Position numbers and translations under genes: made by a program. The notes beneath the pieces are model-generated. The model worked only from the letters and a program-made list of their open reading frames with translations. It was not told the DNA's origin and did no database searches. From positions 124,001 through 188,000 of the forward strand of contig FOIY01000006.1 of the NCBI GenBank assembly GCA_900111435.1: a stretch of 64,000 bases of DNA, in the 5' to 3' direction. Below, piece after piece: positions 1 to 8,173 of this stretch (its first letter is position 1; the number at the start of each line of letters is the position of its first letter). This stretch comes from Ruminococcaceae bacterium KH2T8. Its GTDB lineage: Bacteria > Bacillota > Clostridia > Saccharofermentanales > Saccharofermentanaceae.

Positions 1-714
1 TATAAGATCAACTGCAGTGAAGCACGTCTCGTAATGGTAGTAAGAAGCTCCAGGGAAGACGGCGCCGAGGTGCTCGAGATCCTTCAGAACTTCTATTCTG
101 ATTCGGATACGGCCTGCGTACTTGCGATGGATGAGACTACGGCGATCGTCGTTCTCAATGCAGAAGAGGCAGTAGGATCCGAGGATGAGAGAAATATCTT
201 TATCCAGAACAGTGCACAGTCGATCCTTGACTGCCTTAATAATGAAGGACTTACGGTATATATCGGCGTAGGTTCTTTCGTAAGCCTTTTCCAGCATATT
301 TCAAAGTCCTACAGAGACGCCATGCTCGCGCTTCGTGTAGGCAAGATCTTCGAGAAGAACTGCTTTATCTCAAGATATGACAAGCTCGGTCTCGGAAGAC
401 TTATCTATCAGCTTCCCGCGACACTTTGCCAGATGTTCATCGACGAGGTCTTCCCGAATGAGGCTTATAAGACATTGGATGATGATACAGTTGCTACAAT
501 CGAGAGCTTCTTCGCCAATAACCTCAACGGTTCCGAGACGAGTAGAGAGCTCTATGTACACAGAAATACCCTTGTCTACAGACTTGATAAGGTTAAGAAG
601 AATACCGGTCTCGATCTGAGATCTTTCGATGATGCCGTTCTCTTTAAGATGGCTTCCATGGTCAGAACTTATCTCGAGTATCTTGAGACCAGTAAGGACA
701 ACATGATCAGATGA
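1..714 (+). CDS. CdaR/PucR-type transcriptional regulator, 5' end cut off by window edge
   Basis: The frame is open from base 1, so the ATG at 34 is probably internal and the true start lies upstream. The C-terminal 60 residues match the helix-turn-helix of the PucR/CdaR families: YVHRNTLVYRLDKVKKNTGLD followed by a short helix (DAVLFKMASMVRTYLEYLE). The preceding region resembles the GGDEF-like linker domain of these regulators. Its stop overlaps the ATG of ftsE by four bases (ATGA), so translation is probably coupled to the cell-division genes. Family members usually sense small acids or sugars; the ligand here is unknown. The regulator family is well supported, the target is not. Confidence 0.8.
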   Translation, partial: YKINCSEARLVMVVRSSREDGAEVLEILQNFYSDSDTACVLAMDETTAIVVLNAEEAVGSEDERNIFIQNSAQSILDCLNNEGLTVYIGVGSFVSLFQHISKSYRDAMLALRVGKIFEKNCFISRYDKLGLGRLIYQLPATLCQMFIDEVFPNEAYKTLDDDTVATIESFFANNLNGSETSRELYVHRNTLVYRLDKVKKNTGLDLRSFDDAVLFKMASMVRTYLEYLETSKDNMIR

Positions 715-2162
715 TTGAATTTAAAGACGTTCACAAGACCTACAAGACCGGGGTCGATGCCTTGAGGGGCATAAGCTTCGAGATTGAGGACGGTGAATTC
801 GTATTTATTATCGGAAAGTCAGGTTCCGGTAAATCCACACTTATGAAATGCATAACCTGCGAGGAGAGGCCCACACAAGGTGAGGTCTTGATCGACGGGT
901 TTGATATCTCCAACATGAGCCGCGCGCTGGTTCCCGTTTTAAGACGCCAGATCGGCATGATCTATCAGGATTTCAGGCTCATTGAGACTAAGACAGTATT
1001 TGAGAATATCGCTTTCGCGGGCGAGATCATCGGTATCCCGAAGAAGAGTCTCGCGCAGACAGTCCAGCTCGTGCTCAATATCGTTGGCCTTAAGGACAAG
1101 GCGGATGCTTATCCGCAGGAACTTTCGGGCGGTGAGCAGCAGAGAGTCGCGATCGCGAGAGCAATGGTAAATAATCCCAAGCTCATCGTTGCTGACGAGC
1201 CGACGGGTAACCTCGATCCCGAGACATCAGAGAACATAATGGCTATCCTGCAGGAGATCAACAGATCCGGAAGCACGGTAGTAGTATGTACGCACGACAG
1301 TAATCTCGTAGACAGGATGAAGAAGCGCGTTATCGAGATCGACAGCGGTCTTATCGCAAGAGACGAGGAAGACAGTAAGTATCAGCACACCGAAAAGCCC
1401 GCAGAGGCTGAGTTCACGGGTTACGGTATCGAGAACCCGGGATTTGCTTTCGGTGATGATCCTAACTTTAAGGAAGACGCTGATTACAGCGACGACTACG
1501 ATGATGACGGCTATTCCAATGCGCAGAAGGCGGCAGCAAGTGCTTTCTTCTTCGGTGAGACACCTCCCGATGTCGTAGCTGCTCAAAAGGAAGCGGAGGC
1601 AAAGGCTACAGCAGCTGCGGCGGCACTCGCGGCTAAGGCGCTCGAGGAGGCATCGGACCTTCCCGAGGAACTTCCCATGGTAGATGACGACGACCTTGAT
1701 GAAGACGAGATCACGGAGGAGTCGGTAGATCATCTGATCGAATCGGACGACGAAGATAGTCAGGATGATTACGCTGAGGAGCCTGAAGAGATCGTAGAAG
1801 AGACTGCTCCGGCAGCTGCAGAAGAAGCTGTTGAGACAGCTGCAATTGAACCCGAGATCGAAGCGGATGAGACGGATGATTCCGTATATGCCGCCGACGA
1901 TACTGCTGCAGAAGAGCAGGATGTTCAGGCAGAGGCAACGGCAGAGTCTCAGGATGCGGAGACGGCAAAAGAGGAAGATGACGATATCTCCGATTATGCC
2001 GAAGACCCTGAGACAAATGATGATAATGACGAGACGGCAGATACTCCCGAGGCTTCGGACGAAGAGGCCGCCGAGTCAAAAGAAGAGTCTGACGAGGACG
2101 ATTGGATAGAGGAGATCAGCCTTAGTGACATCGATCTCGATATTCAGGAGGATGATGATTAA
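711..2162 (+). CDS. ftsE: FtsE, cell-division ABC ATPase with a long acidic C-terminal extension
   Basis: This is the ATPase of the FtsEX complex, which sits at the membrane and activates a murein hydrolase during division. Walker A GKSGSGKS is at about residues 35-42, the signature LSGGEQQRV near 141-149 and Walker B LIVADEPT near 160. The ABC domain ends near residue 225, the normal length of FtsE. About 255 more residues follow, very rich in Asp, Glu and Ala and predicted disordered, ending in DDWIEEISLSDIDLDIQEDDD. The frame is unbroken and the ribosome site AGGAGG (2146-2151) of ftsX lies inside the tail's coding sequence. The tail is the unusual part; the core assignment is firm. Confidence 0.93.
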   Translation: MIEFKDVHKTYKTGVDALRGISFEIEDGEFVFIIGKSGSGKSTLMKCITCEERPTQGEVLIDGFDISNMSRALVPVLRRQIGMIYQDFRLIETKTVFENIAFAGEIIGIPKKSLAQTVQLVLNIVGLKDKADAYPQELSGGEQQRVAIARAMVNNPKLIVADEPTGNLDPETSENIMAILQEINRSGSTVVVCTHDSNLVDRMKKRVIEIDSGLIARDEEDSKYQHTEKPAEAEFTGYGIENPGFAFGDDPNFKEDADYSDDYDDDGYSNAQKAAASAFFFGETPPDVVAAQKEAEAKATAAAAALAAKALEEASDLPEELPMVDDDDLDEDEITEESVDHLIESDDEDSQDDYAEEPEEIVEETAPAAAEEAVETAAIEPEIEADETDDSVYAADDTAAEEQDVQAEATAESQDAETAKEEDDDISDYAEDPETNDDNDETADTPEASDEEAAESKEESDEDDWIEEISLSDIDLDIQEDDD

Positions 2163-3059
2163 GTGAGTATAAGAGCGTTTTTTAATTCAGTAAAGGAAGG
2201 ATTTAAGGGTATCACGAGACATCCTCTCGTAACTGTTGCTTCCATTACGACGATCCTTCTTATGCTCATCGTAATGAGTGCATTCTTTATCTTCTCGGCT
2301 AATGTCAGATCGATAATGCGAAAGCTCAGCCAGGAGCCCCCGATCGAAGTCTATATGAAGCTTCAGGTATCCCAGGACGAGCTTTACCAGACACAGCTCA
2401 TGATCGACCAGGACCCCGATATCATCGAGTCTTCGGTAAATAATCCCGAGCAGAACTACGAGTACTTTAAGACCAACCTCGGATCGAGCTCTTCGGTACT
2501 CGATGACTTTGACTACAATATGTATCTTCCGTATACATTCCATATCAGAATCTCGGATCCCGCGCGTGCACAGGATGTAGTAAACAGACTGACCGCGATG
2601 CCCGGAGTAAGCAAGGTATCCCAGGAGAGCAACGTCATGCATTTCCTGACGAACGCCAAGAGGATAGTAAATCTTGCGACCGTAGTATCGTTCATCGTTC
2701 TCTTCCTGATCGCTCTCTTTATCATCTCCAACATGGTAAGGATCTCAGTTTATTCGAGAGCCAGCGAGATCGAGATCATGAAGTTCGTCGGTGCGACCAA
2801 CTTCTATATAAGGATGCCCTACGTTATCGAGGGCGCACTCGTAGGTTTGATCAGCGCACTTTGCGCATGGGTCATAAGCGTTATGACATACAGGACTATC
2901 TTCTATAACGCAATGGAAGGTATCGATCTTAACAGCTTCTATGCTCTTATCCCCGCAGGAAGAGTAATGTGGTGGGTACTTGCGATCGCTGTTGTGATCG
3001 GAGTCATGATCGGTGCCGTCGGAAGCGGCATCTCCGTACGTAAGTACATTAAGGTATAA
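2163..3059 (+). CDS. ftsX: FtsX, cell-division ABC permease
   Basis: This is the membrane partner of FtsE, which transmits ATP hydrolysis to an extracellular murein hydrolase. It starts with GTG directly after the ftsE stop, 11 bases behind AGGAGG. At 298 residues it has the typical FtsX layout: a cytoplasmic start (RAFFNSVKEGFKGITRHPL), one membrane segment, an external domain of about 130 residues, then three membrane segments. The conserved motif SEIEIMKFVGATNFYIRMPYVIEGALVG lies between the second and third segments. The order ftsE-ftsX-M23 peptidase matches CwlO/PcsB-type systems of Gram-positive bacteria. Confidence 0.94.
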   Translation: MSIRAFFNSVKEGFKGITRHPLVTVASITTILLMLIVMSAFFIFSANVRSIMRKLSQEPPIEVYMKLQVSQDELYQTQLMIDQDPDIIESSVNNPEQNYEYFKTNLGSSSSVLDDFDYNMYLPYTFHIRISDPARAQDVVNRLTAMPGVSKVSQESNVMHFLTNAKRIVNLATVVSFIVLFLIALFIISNMVRISVYSRASEIEIMKFVGATNFYIRMPYVIEGALVGLISALCAWVISVMTYRTIFYNAMEGIDLNSFYALIPAGRVMWWVLAIAVVIGVMIGAVGSGISVRKYIKV

Positions 3060-3069
3060 GGTGATAAAG

Positions 3070-4434
3070 ATGAAAAAAGCAAAGGTATTGATAAGTACGG
3101 CGCTTGTAGCATCGATGCTTCTGTCTTCCGGATCCGCTGTAGTTCCCAAGAGACCTTCGATCACGGAGCTCTTTAACGAGATCCGTATCTATAACGAAGC
3201 ATCCCAGGAAGACCTCGATGCCAGAAGAAACGAAAGAGATCAGGCGCTCGCTCAGGCTCAGGCAGCTACAGAGCGAGTAAACCAGCTGTCTTCTCAAAGA
3301 TCGGAACTCAACGGTCAGCTCGATGAGCTCAATGCTCAAAACGAAGAGATGCAGGCCGAGTACGAACTCATCGCGAGCCAGTACGCAGCAGCTCTTATCG
3401 CAAGGGCAGAGGCTCTCGACCGATATATTCAGGCTCAGGATAACCTTGCCGCTACTGAGCTCATGTTCAGTGAGAGAGTATCCGTAATGTTCGAATACCA
3501 GAATAAGTCGACACTCGAGATCCTGCTAGAATCCAATTCCCTTGCAGGCTTCTTTACCAATATCGAGCTCATCTCATTGATCGCCGATGCTGACGATCAG
3601 GCAGTCGATCAGATGCAGATCGCACTTGACGATGCCAAAGCTCAGGAAGAGATGGCTCTTGCAGAGGCAGAAGAGATGGAGGCCATCGCTGAAGATAAGC
3701 AGGCTCAGCTTCGTGACCTTGAAGAGCAGATCGGTATCACGACAGATTCCATCGCGGATCTTGACTGGCAGATCAGTTCGGCTCAGTCGGATGCCAACGC
3801 ATTTAATGCTCAGGTAGCTGATCTTAACAGCCAGATCGCGGATATCCAGAGCGAGCTCTATGCTCAGCAGCAGGCGGCTGCAGCAGCTGCGGCTGCGCAG
3901 AACTCTTCTTCGGACAGCTCCTCGGGCGATTCGTCTTCTTCCGATAATGCGGATGAGCTTCCCGCAAGTAATCCTCCGGCAGAACCCCCGCCGGCAACAA
4001 CGTCTTCAAACGGTACACTTCAGTGGCCTTCTTATTCCAGAGATGTCAGATCCGAGTTCGGATACAGATATCACCCCGTAACAGGTGAGTGGAGAGGTCA
4101 TACGGGTATCGATATCGCAAATAACTTCGGTGATACGATCTGCGCGGCAGCATCGGGAACGGTATGCTTCGTAAACTGCCCCTGCCCCGGCGAGAACTAT
4201 ACTGACAGCTCGGTAGGCGGCGGCTACGGTAACTACGTCATGATCGATCACGGAAACGGAGTCGTTACTCTTTACGGACACTGCAGGGATATCTATGTAT
4301 CTTCTGGTCAGTATGTATCGGCAGGTCAGGCTATCGCTGAGGTAGGAAGCACGGGTACATCCACAGGACCCCATATCCACTTCGAGGTAAGAGTTAACGG
4401 AGAAAGAGTAGATCCCAGAGGATATCTCGCATAA
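3070..4434 (+). CDS. Secreted coiled-coil M23 peptidoglycan hydrolase (FtsEX-dependent type)
   Basis: The start at ATG 3070 gives a clean signal peptide (MKKAKVLISTALVASMLLSSGSA); an upstream in-frame ATG at 3013 lies inside ftsX and is unlikely. Residues about 35-280 are a long Gln/Ala/Glu-rich coiled coil, followed by a Ser/Asp/Pro linker. The C-terminal M23 domain carries its metal ligands in HTGID and HIHFE, with GYGNYVMIDHGNG between. The design is that of EnvC, PcsB and CwlO: the coiled coil docks on FtsX and the endopeptidase cuts wall cross-links at division. Position right after ftsX supports this. The exact bond cut cannot be read from sequence. Confidence 0.9.
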   Translation: MKKAKVLISTALVASMLLSSGSAVVPKRPSITELFNEIRIYNEASQEDLDARRNERDQALAQAQAATERVNQLSSQRSELNGQLDELNAQNEEMQAEYELIASQYAAALIARAEALDRYIQAQDNLAATELMFSERVSVMFEYQNKSTLEILLESNSLAGFFTNIELISLIADADDQAVDQMQIALDDAKAQEEMALAEAEEMEAIAEDKQAQLRDLEEQIGITTDSIADLDWQISSAQSDANAFNAQVADLNSQIADIQSELYAQQQAAAAAAAAQNSSSDSSSGDSSSSDNADELPASNPPAEPPPATTSSNGTLQWPSYSRDVRSEFGYRYHPVTGEWRGHTGIDIANNFGDTICAAASGTVCFVNCPCPGENYTDSSVGGGYGNYVMIDHGNGVVTLYGHCRDIYVSSGQYVSAGQAIAEVGSTGTSTGPHIHFEVRVNGERVDPRGYLA

Positions 4435-5183
4435 TGAACGAAGAGTTCTACGATATAATCGCGCGCTACTATGACACGATGCAGGACGGCATCGACCACG
4501 GCATGTGGGCGCAGATGATCGACGGCTTTATAAAGGAATACTGTACTTCCAAGGGCGAAGGCGAGGACGGCAGAAAGATCGTCACCGACTTAGGTTGCGG
4601 CTCGGGAACCATCACGATAAAGCTCGAGCAGGTACACGGCTATGACTGCATCGGTATCGACCATTCGGTTCTTATGCTCGATGAAGCCAGAAATCTCGCC
4701 GGTGAAGACAGCAAGATCCTATGGCTCAACCAGGACATTACGACTTTCGAGCTCTACGGAAAGACTGATGTTTTTATCTCCACGACTGAGACGATCAACC
4801 ACATAGCTGAGGAAGCTGCCCTTCGAAATATCTTTAAGTCTTTCGAGGTTTACCTGGCCGAGGGCGGCCTTTTCATATTCGATGTAGGAACAAGGGAGCA
4901 CTTCGAGGAGACGCTCGGAAATAACGTCTTCTTTGAGGACTACGATGACTTTACGCTCCTTTGGGACAACTCATACGACGAGGAGACAAAGCTCTCGACA
5001 TCTGATATGACGCTCTTTTACAGCGAAGACGGCGAGAACTACCAAAGAGCAGATGCTACAGTATACGAGAGATACTATTCGGAAGAATATCTCGAGACGC
5101 TAGGAAAGGAATATCAGATGAAGCTCGTTGCCAGACGCGAAGAAGGCGAGAGAGTGTTCCTGGTGTTCAGGAGAGAAGTGTAA
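4434..5183 (+). CDS. Class I SAM-dependent methyltransferase
   Basis: The 249-residue protein has the glycine-rich SAM loop DLGCGSGTI at about residues 52-60, then GIDHSVLMLDEAR and later GGLFIFDVGT, the usual strand pattern of class I methyltransferases. The ATG overlaps the stop of the M23 gene (TAATG), so it belongs to the same transcript as ftsEX. Such methyltransferases are found next to many housekeeping operons and the substrate is not evident. The gene ends at a hairpin that probably terminates this operon. Confidence 0.85.
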   Translation: MNEEFYDIIARYYDTMQDGIDHGMWAQMIDGFIKEYCTSKGEGEDGRKIVTDLGCGSGTITIKLEQVHGYDCIGIDHSVLMLDEARNLAGEDSKILWLNQDITTFELYGKTDVFISTTETINHIAEEAALRNIFKSFEVYLAEGGLFIFDVGTREHFEETLGNNVFFEDYDDFTLLWDNSYDEETKLSTSDMTLFYSEDGENYQRADATVYERYYSEEYLETLGKEYQMKLVARREEGERVFLVFRREV

Positions 5184-5210
5184 AAGCGGATCAGTTATCG
5201 TTTCGCTTTT
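5182..5210. terminator. Probable bidirectional terminator between convergent genes
   Basis: AAAAGCG (5182-5188) pairs with CGCTTTT (5204-5210), with an inner GAT/ATC pairing, and T-rich tracts follow in both directions. It lies exactly between the methyltransferase and the convergent minus-strand gene and overlaps the latter's last codons. Confidence 0.65.
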
Positions 5211-5907
5211 TTCTTAATATCTCAAGGATCTCGTCTACGTTATCCTTGGTGATGACTTCGGGTTTGGTTTCATGGTATTCAATGAGGATATTCTTGTTGT
5301 CGAGCTCATTACAACGAATCAACGTATATAGCTTAACGTATTCTTTTGTAGATAATGCTTGTTCAACCAGTTCTCTGATATCTTTATCTATGATCTCATA
5401 AGAACCATATAGTTCGGTAACGGCTCTTTTGATCTTGTCTAAGGTTATCGGATCGCCTTTTTCCTCTTGAGCTTTGAGAATCCCGATGATATCAGAGCGA
5501 TCAAATTTATAGTTTCTGCCTGAACGCATCTTCATTGCGATCAGGTATTCTTCACTGACGGTCCTGAAAGTTACAATATTCGAATAAGTGCGATAATACT
5601 TAGAATACTGTTCGATCTTCGGGGTATATGAAGCAGTATTCTTGAAATCCTCGTTCATCCATCCGGTCGGAAGGCCGAATCTGTCTCCGATGTGAGCTAT
5701 TGCATCTTTCATTGAAGACGAAGCGTGAATGATCGCGTCCATGTCGTAGGTCATTTCTCTGAAATCGTAATTAATGAGGACGGATACGCCTCCGATCAAA
5801 GTTATTTCAGCTGGTACGCCCTTGCCGTTCAGCTTTCTGTATTCTTTTGCAAGTGCCTTAAGATAGCGATCAAGATTGTCTTTTGTAAACGGATTTTCAG
5901 ATGACAT
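5191..5907 (-). CDS. Nucleotidyltransferase-fold protein (DUF6036-like), putative toxin of an NTase/HTH pair
   Basis: The start chosen is ATG at 5907; a GTG at 5919 is possible. Near the N-terminus are GGVS (residues 39-42) and D55-M-D57, the GGxS...DxD signature of MNT-type nucleotidyltransferases. The rest fits the DUF6036/AbiEii-like group, in which these enzymes act as toxins paired with an upstream DNA-binding antitoxin. The gene overlaps the end of the HTH gene by 11 bases, so the pair is translationally coupled. The nucleotide and the RNA or protein target are unknown. The family is inferred from motifs; toxicity is an inference from organisation. Confidence 0.7.
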   Translation of the reverse strand: MSSENPFTKDNLDRYLKALAKEYRKLNGKGVPAEITLIGGVSVLINYDFREMTYDMDAIIHASSSMKDAIAHIGDRFGLPTGWMNEDFKNTASYTPKIEQYSKYYRTYSNIVTFRTVSEEYLIAMKMRSGRNYKFDRSDIIGILKAQEEKGDPITLDKIKRAVTELYGSYEIIDKDIRELVEQALSTKEYVKLYTLIRCNELDNKNILIEYHETKPEVITKDNVDEILEILRKKRNDN

Positions 5908-6469
5908 TTCTGATCTCACTCTCGTATATGTTGAATCTGGTGAATTCGGGGATCGATTCAGCTCTTACCTTGTTGAGCGCATCGTCAGACCCCATAACTT
6001 CATCGGTAATAACAGCTCCGATAGGATATATGGGTCTAGAGAGCTTGGTTTTTCTAATATCATCGTATTTCGTGCATATAGGGATATCGTTTATCCTGGA
6101 TAAGTAGTCAAGCATCGCAAGTAGATATAACGATTCCGGATACCAGTGTTTGTCGAACAAAAGACGAATCTCATCCTTTTCCAGAATGCTCATCATGAAG
6201 TTGATATCTCCCATATCCTTAACGCGGTGACAGGTATTGCTCTTGAAAGTCTCAAAAGCACTTCTGTACTCATCTTTTTCAGCCTCCAGCAGATCTTCCA
6301 TGGAGAAGTTAAGAGCCTTGGAGATTCGATATAAAGTTCCGGCGGAGCATTTAGCAAGATCTGTCTTGCCGCTGCAGATATCGTTGATAGTAGCCTGCGG
6401 TACTCCGCTGAGCTTACTAAGGCCATACTTGGTTATTCCCCTTCTAACTAACAGATCATTTATAAACAT
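5897..6469 (-). CDS. XRE-family HTH protein, putative antitoxin and autorepressor
   Basis: Residues about 1-62 form a compact Cro/C1-type helix-turn-helix (LLVRRGITKYGLSKLSGVPQATINDICSGKTD...LYRISKALNFSMEDLL). The remaining ~125 residues are of unknown fold and probably bind the partner. ATG 6469 follows AGAGGT. The promoter just upstream has a perfect palindrome centred in its spacer, which fits self-repression. Gene order HTH first, NTase second, with overlap, is typical of toxin-antitoxin operons of the AbiE/DUF6036 kind. Confidence 0.75.
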   Translation of the reverse strand: MFINDLLVRRGITKYGLSKLSGVPQATINDICSGKTDLAKCSAGTLYRISKALNFSMEDLLEAEKDEYRSAFETFKSNTCHRVKDMGDINFMMSILEKDEIRLLFDKHWYPESLYLLAMLDYLSRINDIPICTKYDDIRKTKLSRPIYPIGAVITDEVMGSDDALNKVRAESIPEFTRFNIYESEIRNVI

Positions 6470-6490
6470 GATAGATACCTCTTTGCTATA

Positions 6491-6519
6491 ATTATAACGG
6501 TGTACCGTTATAAATTCAA
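6491..6519 (-). promoter_or_regulatory. Promoter with palindromic operator for the HTH/NTase pair
   Basis: On the minus strand, TTGAAT (6519-6514) and TATAAT (6496-6491) are separated by exactly 17 bases. The spacer region is filled by an inverted repeat with 10-base arms, TTATAACGGT / ACCGTTATAA, around a GT centre (6492-6513). Repressor bound there would cover the polymerase site completely. Confidence 0.75.
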
Positions 6520-6546
6520 ATGCAGAAAATAACCGAAACTGATTTC

Positions 6547-6564
6547 ACCGAAATGAATTTCGGT
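6547..6564. repeat. Short inverted repeat upstream of hslO
   Basis: ACCGAAAT and ATTTCGGT flank a GA centre, and a further ACCGAAA occurs at 6532-6538. A T-run follows at 6570-6575. It may be a small terminator or a protein-binding site; the sequence alone does not decide. Confidence 0.4.
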
Positions 6565-6677
6565 AAAACTTTTTTGATCTCACTGTTCGTCCACCTCGGA
6601 AAACGTTGACTAAAAAACAAAAAGAGGGCATTCTTATCTTTGAAATATCGAAGAGAATAATTCGGAGAATAAAGATA

Positions 6678-7595
6678 ATGGACACTACAGATAACATATA
6701 CTACGCAGCGGGCGTTCCCGCGGATCAGAAAGAAGACCATATCATCAGGGCAGTTGCTCTTAAAGGTCACGTTAAGGCAGTAGCCATAAACTCAACAAAG
6801 ACGGTCGCGGAGGCATTAAGGATCCACGGGACATCACCGGTTGCTACGGCGGCCTTAGGAAGATTCATCACGGGATCTCTCCTTATCGCCGAGAACATGA
6901 AGAACGACGGTGATACCCAGACGACTATCATCAGAAGTGACGGACCCATTAAGGGTATGACGTGCGTATGCGATAGTCACGGTCATGCGAGGGCATATGC
7001 CATTGAGCCCGATGTAGAGAGCACTTACCACCGCCCGGGAAAGCTCAATGTAGGCGCGGCTGTCGGAAACGGCTCACTTACGGTTATCAGGGATATCGGA
7101 CTTAAGGAACCCTATACGGGATCAGTCGAGCTCATATCGGGTGAGATCGCCGAGGACTTTACATATTATCTTGCTTCATCGGAGCAGACACCTTCGGTAG
7201 TTGCGCTCGGAGTTCAGGTAGGACCCGAAGGCGTACTTAATGCAGGAGGCATGATGATCCAGCTGATGCCCGGAGCTACAGACGAAGATATCGATTATGT
7301 CGAGCAGAGAGCTAACGGAGGTTTCCCGGACATCACATTCCTGATGGAGGAAGGCTTTACTCCCGCAAAGATCCTCGACCTCTTCATGGGAGATCCCGAC
7401 ATGGCATATATGGACGGCTATCCCGTAAGCTATAAGTGCACATGCTCTAAGGAGAGAATGTACTCGGGACTTGCCGCTCTCGGTAAAGAAGATATCAGGC
7501 AGCTGTCGGAAGATCCTAACGGTATAGATACAGAGTGCCATTTCTGCGATAAGAAATATCACTTTACGCCTGAAGAGATCGGAAAGCTGCTGTAA
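6678..7595 (+). CDS. hslO: Hsp33, redox-regulated chaperone
   Basis: Hsp33 is a cytoplasmic holdase that is switched on by oxidative unfolding. ATG 6678, preceded by GGAGAA, gives a protein of 305 residues, the usual length, starting MDTTDNIYYAAG; longer upstream starts add an unrelated basic segment. The C-terminal zinc switch is present as C254-T-C256 and C287-H-F-C290 (CxC...CxxC). The core contains HARAYAIEP and GGMMIQLMPGA, both typical. A TTGACT element at 6606-6611 could be the -35 of its promoter. It has no evident link to its neighbours. Confidence 0.96.
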   Translation: MDTTDNIYYAAGVPADQKEDHIIRAVALKGHVKAVAINSTKTVAEALRIHGTSPVATAALGRFITGSLLIAENMKNDGDTQTTIIRSDGPIKGMTCVCDSHGHARAYAIEPDVESTYHRPGKLNVGAAVGNGSLTVIRDIGLKEPYTGSVELISGEIAEDFTYYLASSEQTPSVVALGVQVGPEGVLNAGGMMIQLMPGATDEDIDYVEQRANGGFPDITFLMEEGFTPAKILDLFMGDPDMAYMDGYPVSYKCTCSKERMYSGLAALGKEDIRQLSEDPNGIDTECHFCDKKYHFTPEEIGKLL

Positions 7596-7600
7596 CTAAA

Positions 7601-8017
7601 ATGAATACAACGATCAAAAGACTCTGGAACAAGTATAAGGACCTGATCCCGTACGGAATATTCGGCGTGCTGTCTACCATAGTAAATGTAGTAGCATATG
7701 CCGTATGTGCCAAGATATTCGGACTATCAACTGTGACCAGTACGGTTATCGCATGGTTCTTCGCAGTATTGTTTGCATACGTTACCAACAGGAAATGGGT
7801 ATTTCACAGCGAAGCTCGCGGAACCAAGGCGATCCTTATAGAGATGGGATCGTTCTTTGCCTGCCGCCTCTTAACCGGTGCACTTGATGTTGGGATAATG
7901 AAGCTTTTTGTGGATATCCTAAAGTTCGACGACGTGATCGTTAAGGTTGGATCGAATATAATCGTCATCATATTGAACTATGTGGCAAGTAAGCTTGTGA
8001 TATTTAGGAGAAAGTAA
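7601..8017 (+). CDS. GtrA-family membrane protein
   Basis: The 138-residue protein has four predicted membrane segments and the GtrA pattern: YGIFGVLSTIVNVVAYAV, then VTNRKWVFHSEA after the second segment, and NYVASKLVIFRRK at the end. GtrA proteins are thought to help flip polyprenyl-phosphate sugars for cell-envelope glycosylation. It starts five bases after hslO and is probably co-transcribed. A GT2 enzyme of the polyprenyl-phosphate type follows at 9120, separated by the AT-rich Abi gene, which may have been inserted between them. Confidence 0.88.
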   Translation: MNTTIKRLWNKYKDLIPYGIFGVLSTIVNVVAYAVCAKIFGLSTVTSTVIAWFFAVLFAYVTNRKWVFHSEARGTKAILIEMGSFFACRLLTGALDVGIMKLFVDILKFDDVIVKVGSNIIVIILNYVASKLVIFRRK

Positions 8018-8022
8018 ATAAT
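7995..8022 (+). promoter_or_regulatory. Candidate promoter for the RNA upstream of the Abi gene
   Basis: TTGTGA (7995-8000) and AATAAT (8017-8022) are 16 bases apart. Predicted transcription would begin around 8029-8031, immediately before the first stem of the putative RNA. The promoter overlaps the 3' end of the GtrA gene. Confidence 0.45.
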
Positions 8023-8028
8023 GATCTT

Positions 8029-8162
8029 TAGTTGGTGGTAGAGCTTTTTCTTATTAGAGTTCGTCAAATTACCAATGGACATAAATATGTTTGTAAGATA
8101 TATTATTGATAACAGGAGCCCCCACACCTCTCTTTGAAGTGTCCCATGGGGGCACATTTTTT
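8029..8162 (+). ncRNA. Putative structured RNA preceding an Abi-family HEPN gene (abiF-RNA-like)
   Basis: The 156 bases between the GtrA and Abi genes fold well by eye. TTGGTGGT (8032-8039) pairs with ATTACCAA (8068-8075). Inside it GAGCTTT (8041-8047) pairs with AGAGTTC (8056-8062), using some G-U pairs. A second hairpin has GCCCCC (8118-8123) with GGGGGC (8148-8153) and ACAC (8124-8127) with GTGT (8139-8142), followed by six Ts (8157-8162). The end therefore looks like a terminator, only 11 bases before the Abi start. From general knowledge, a structured RNA motif accompanies abiF-type genes. I could not compare against that model, so identity is inferred from position and folding. Confidence 0.55.
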
Positions 8163-8173
8163 GTAGAGGTTTT

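Noticed and set aside
1711-2079. Minus-strand frame of 122 codons rich in Arg, Pro and Leu
   Set aside because: It is the antisense of the acidic FtsE tail and the composition reflects that.
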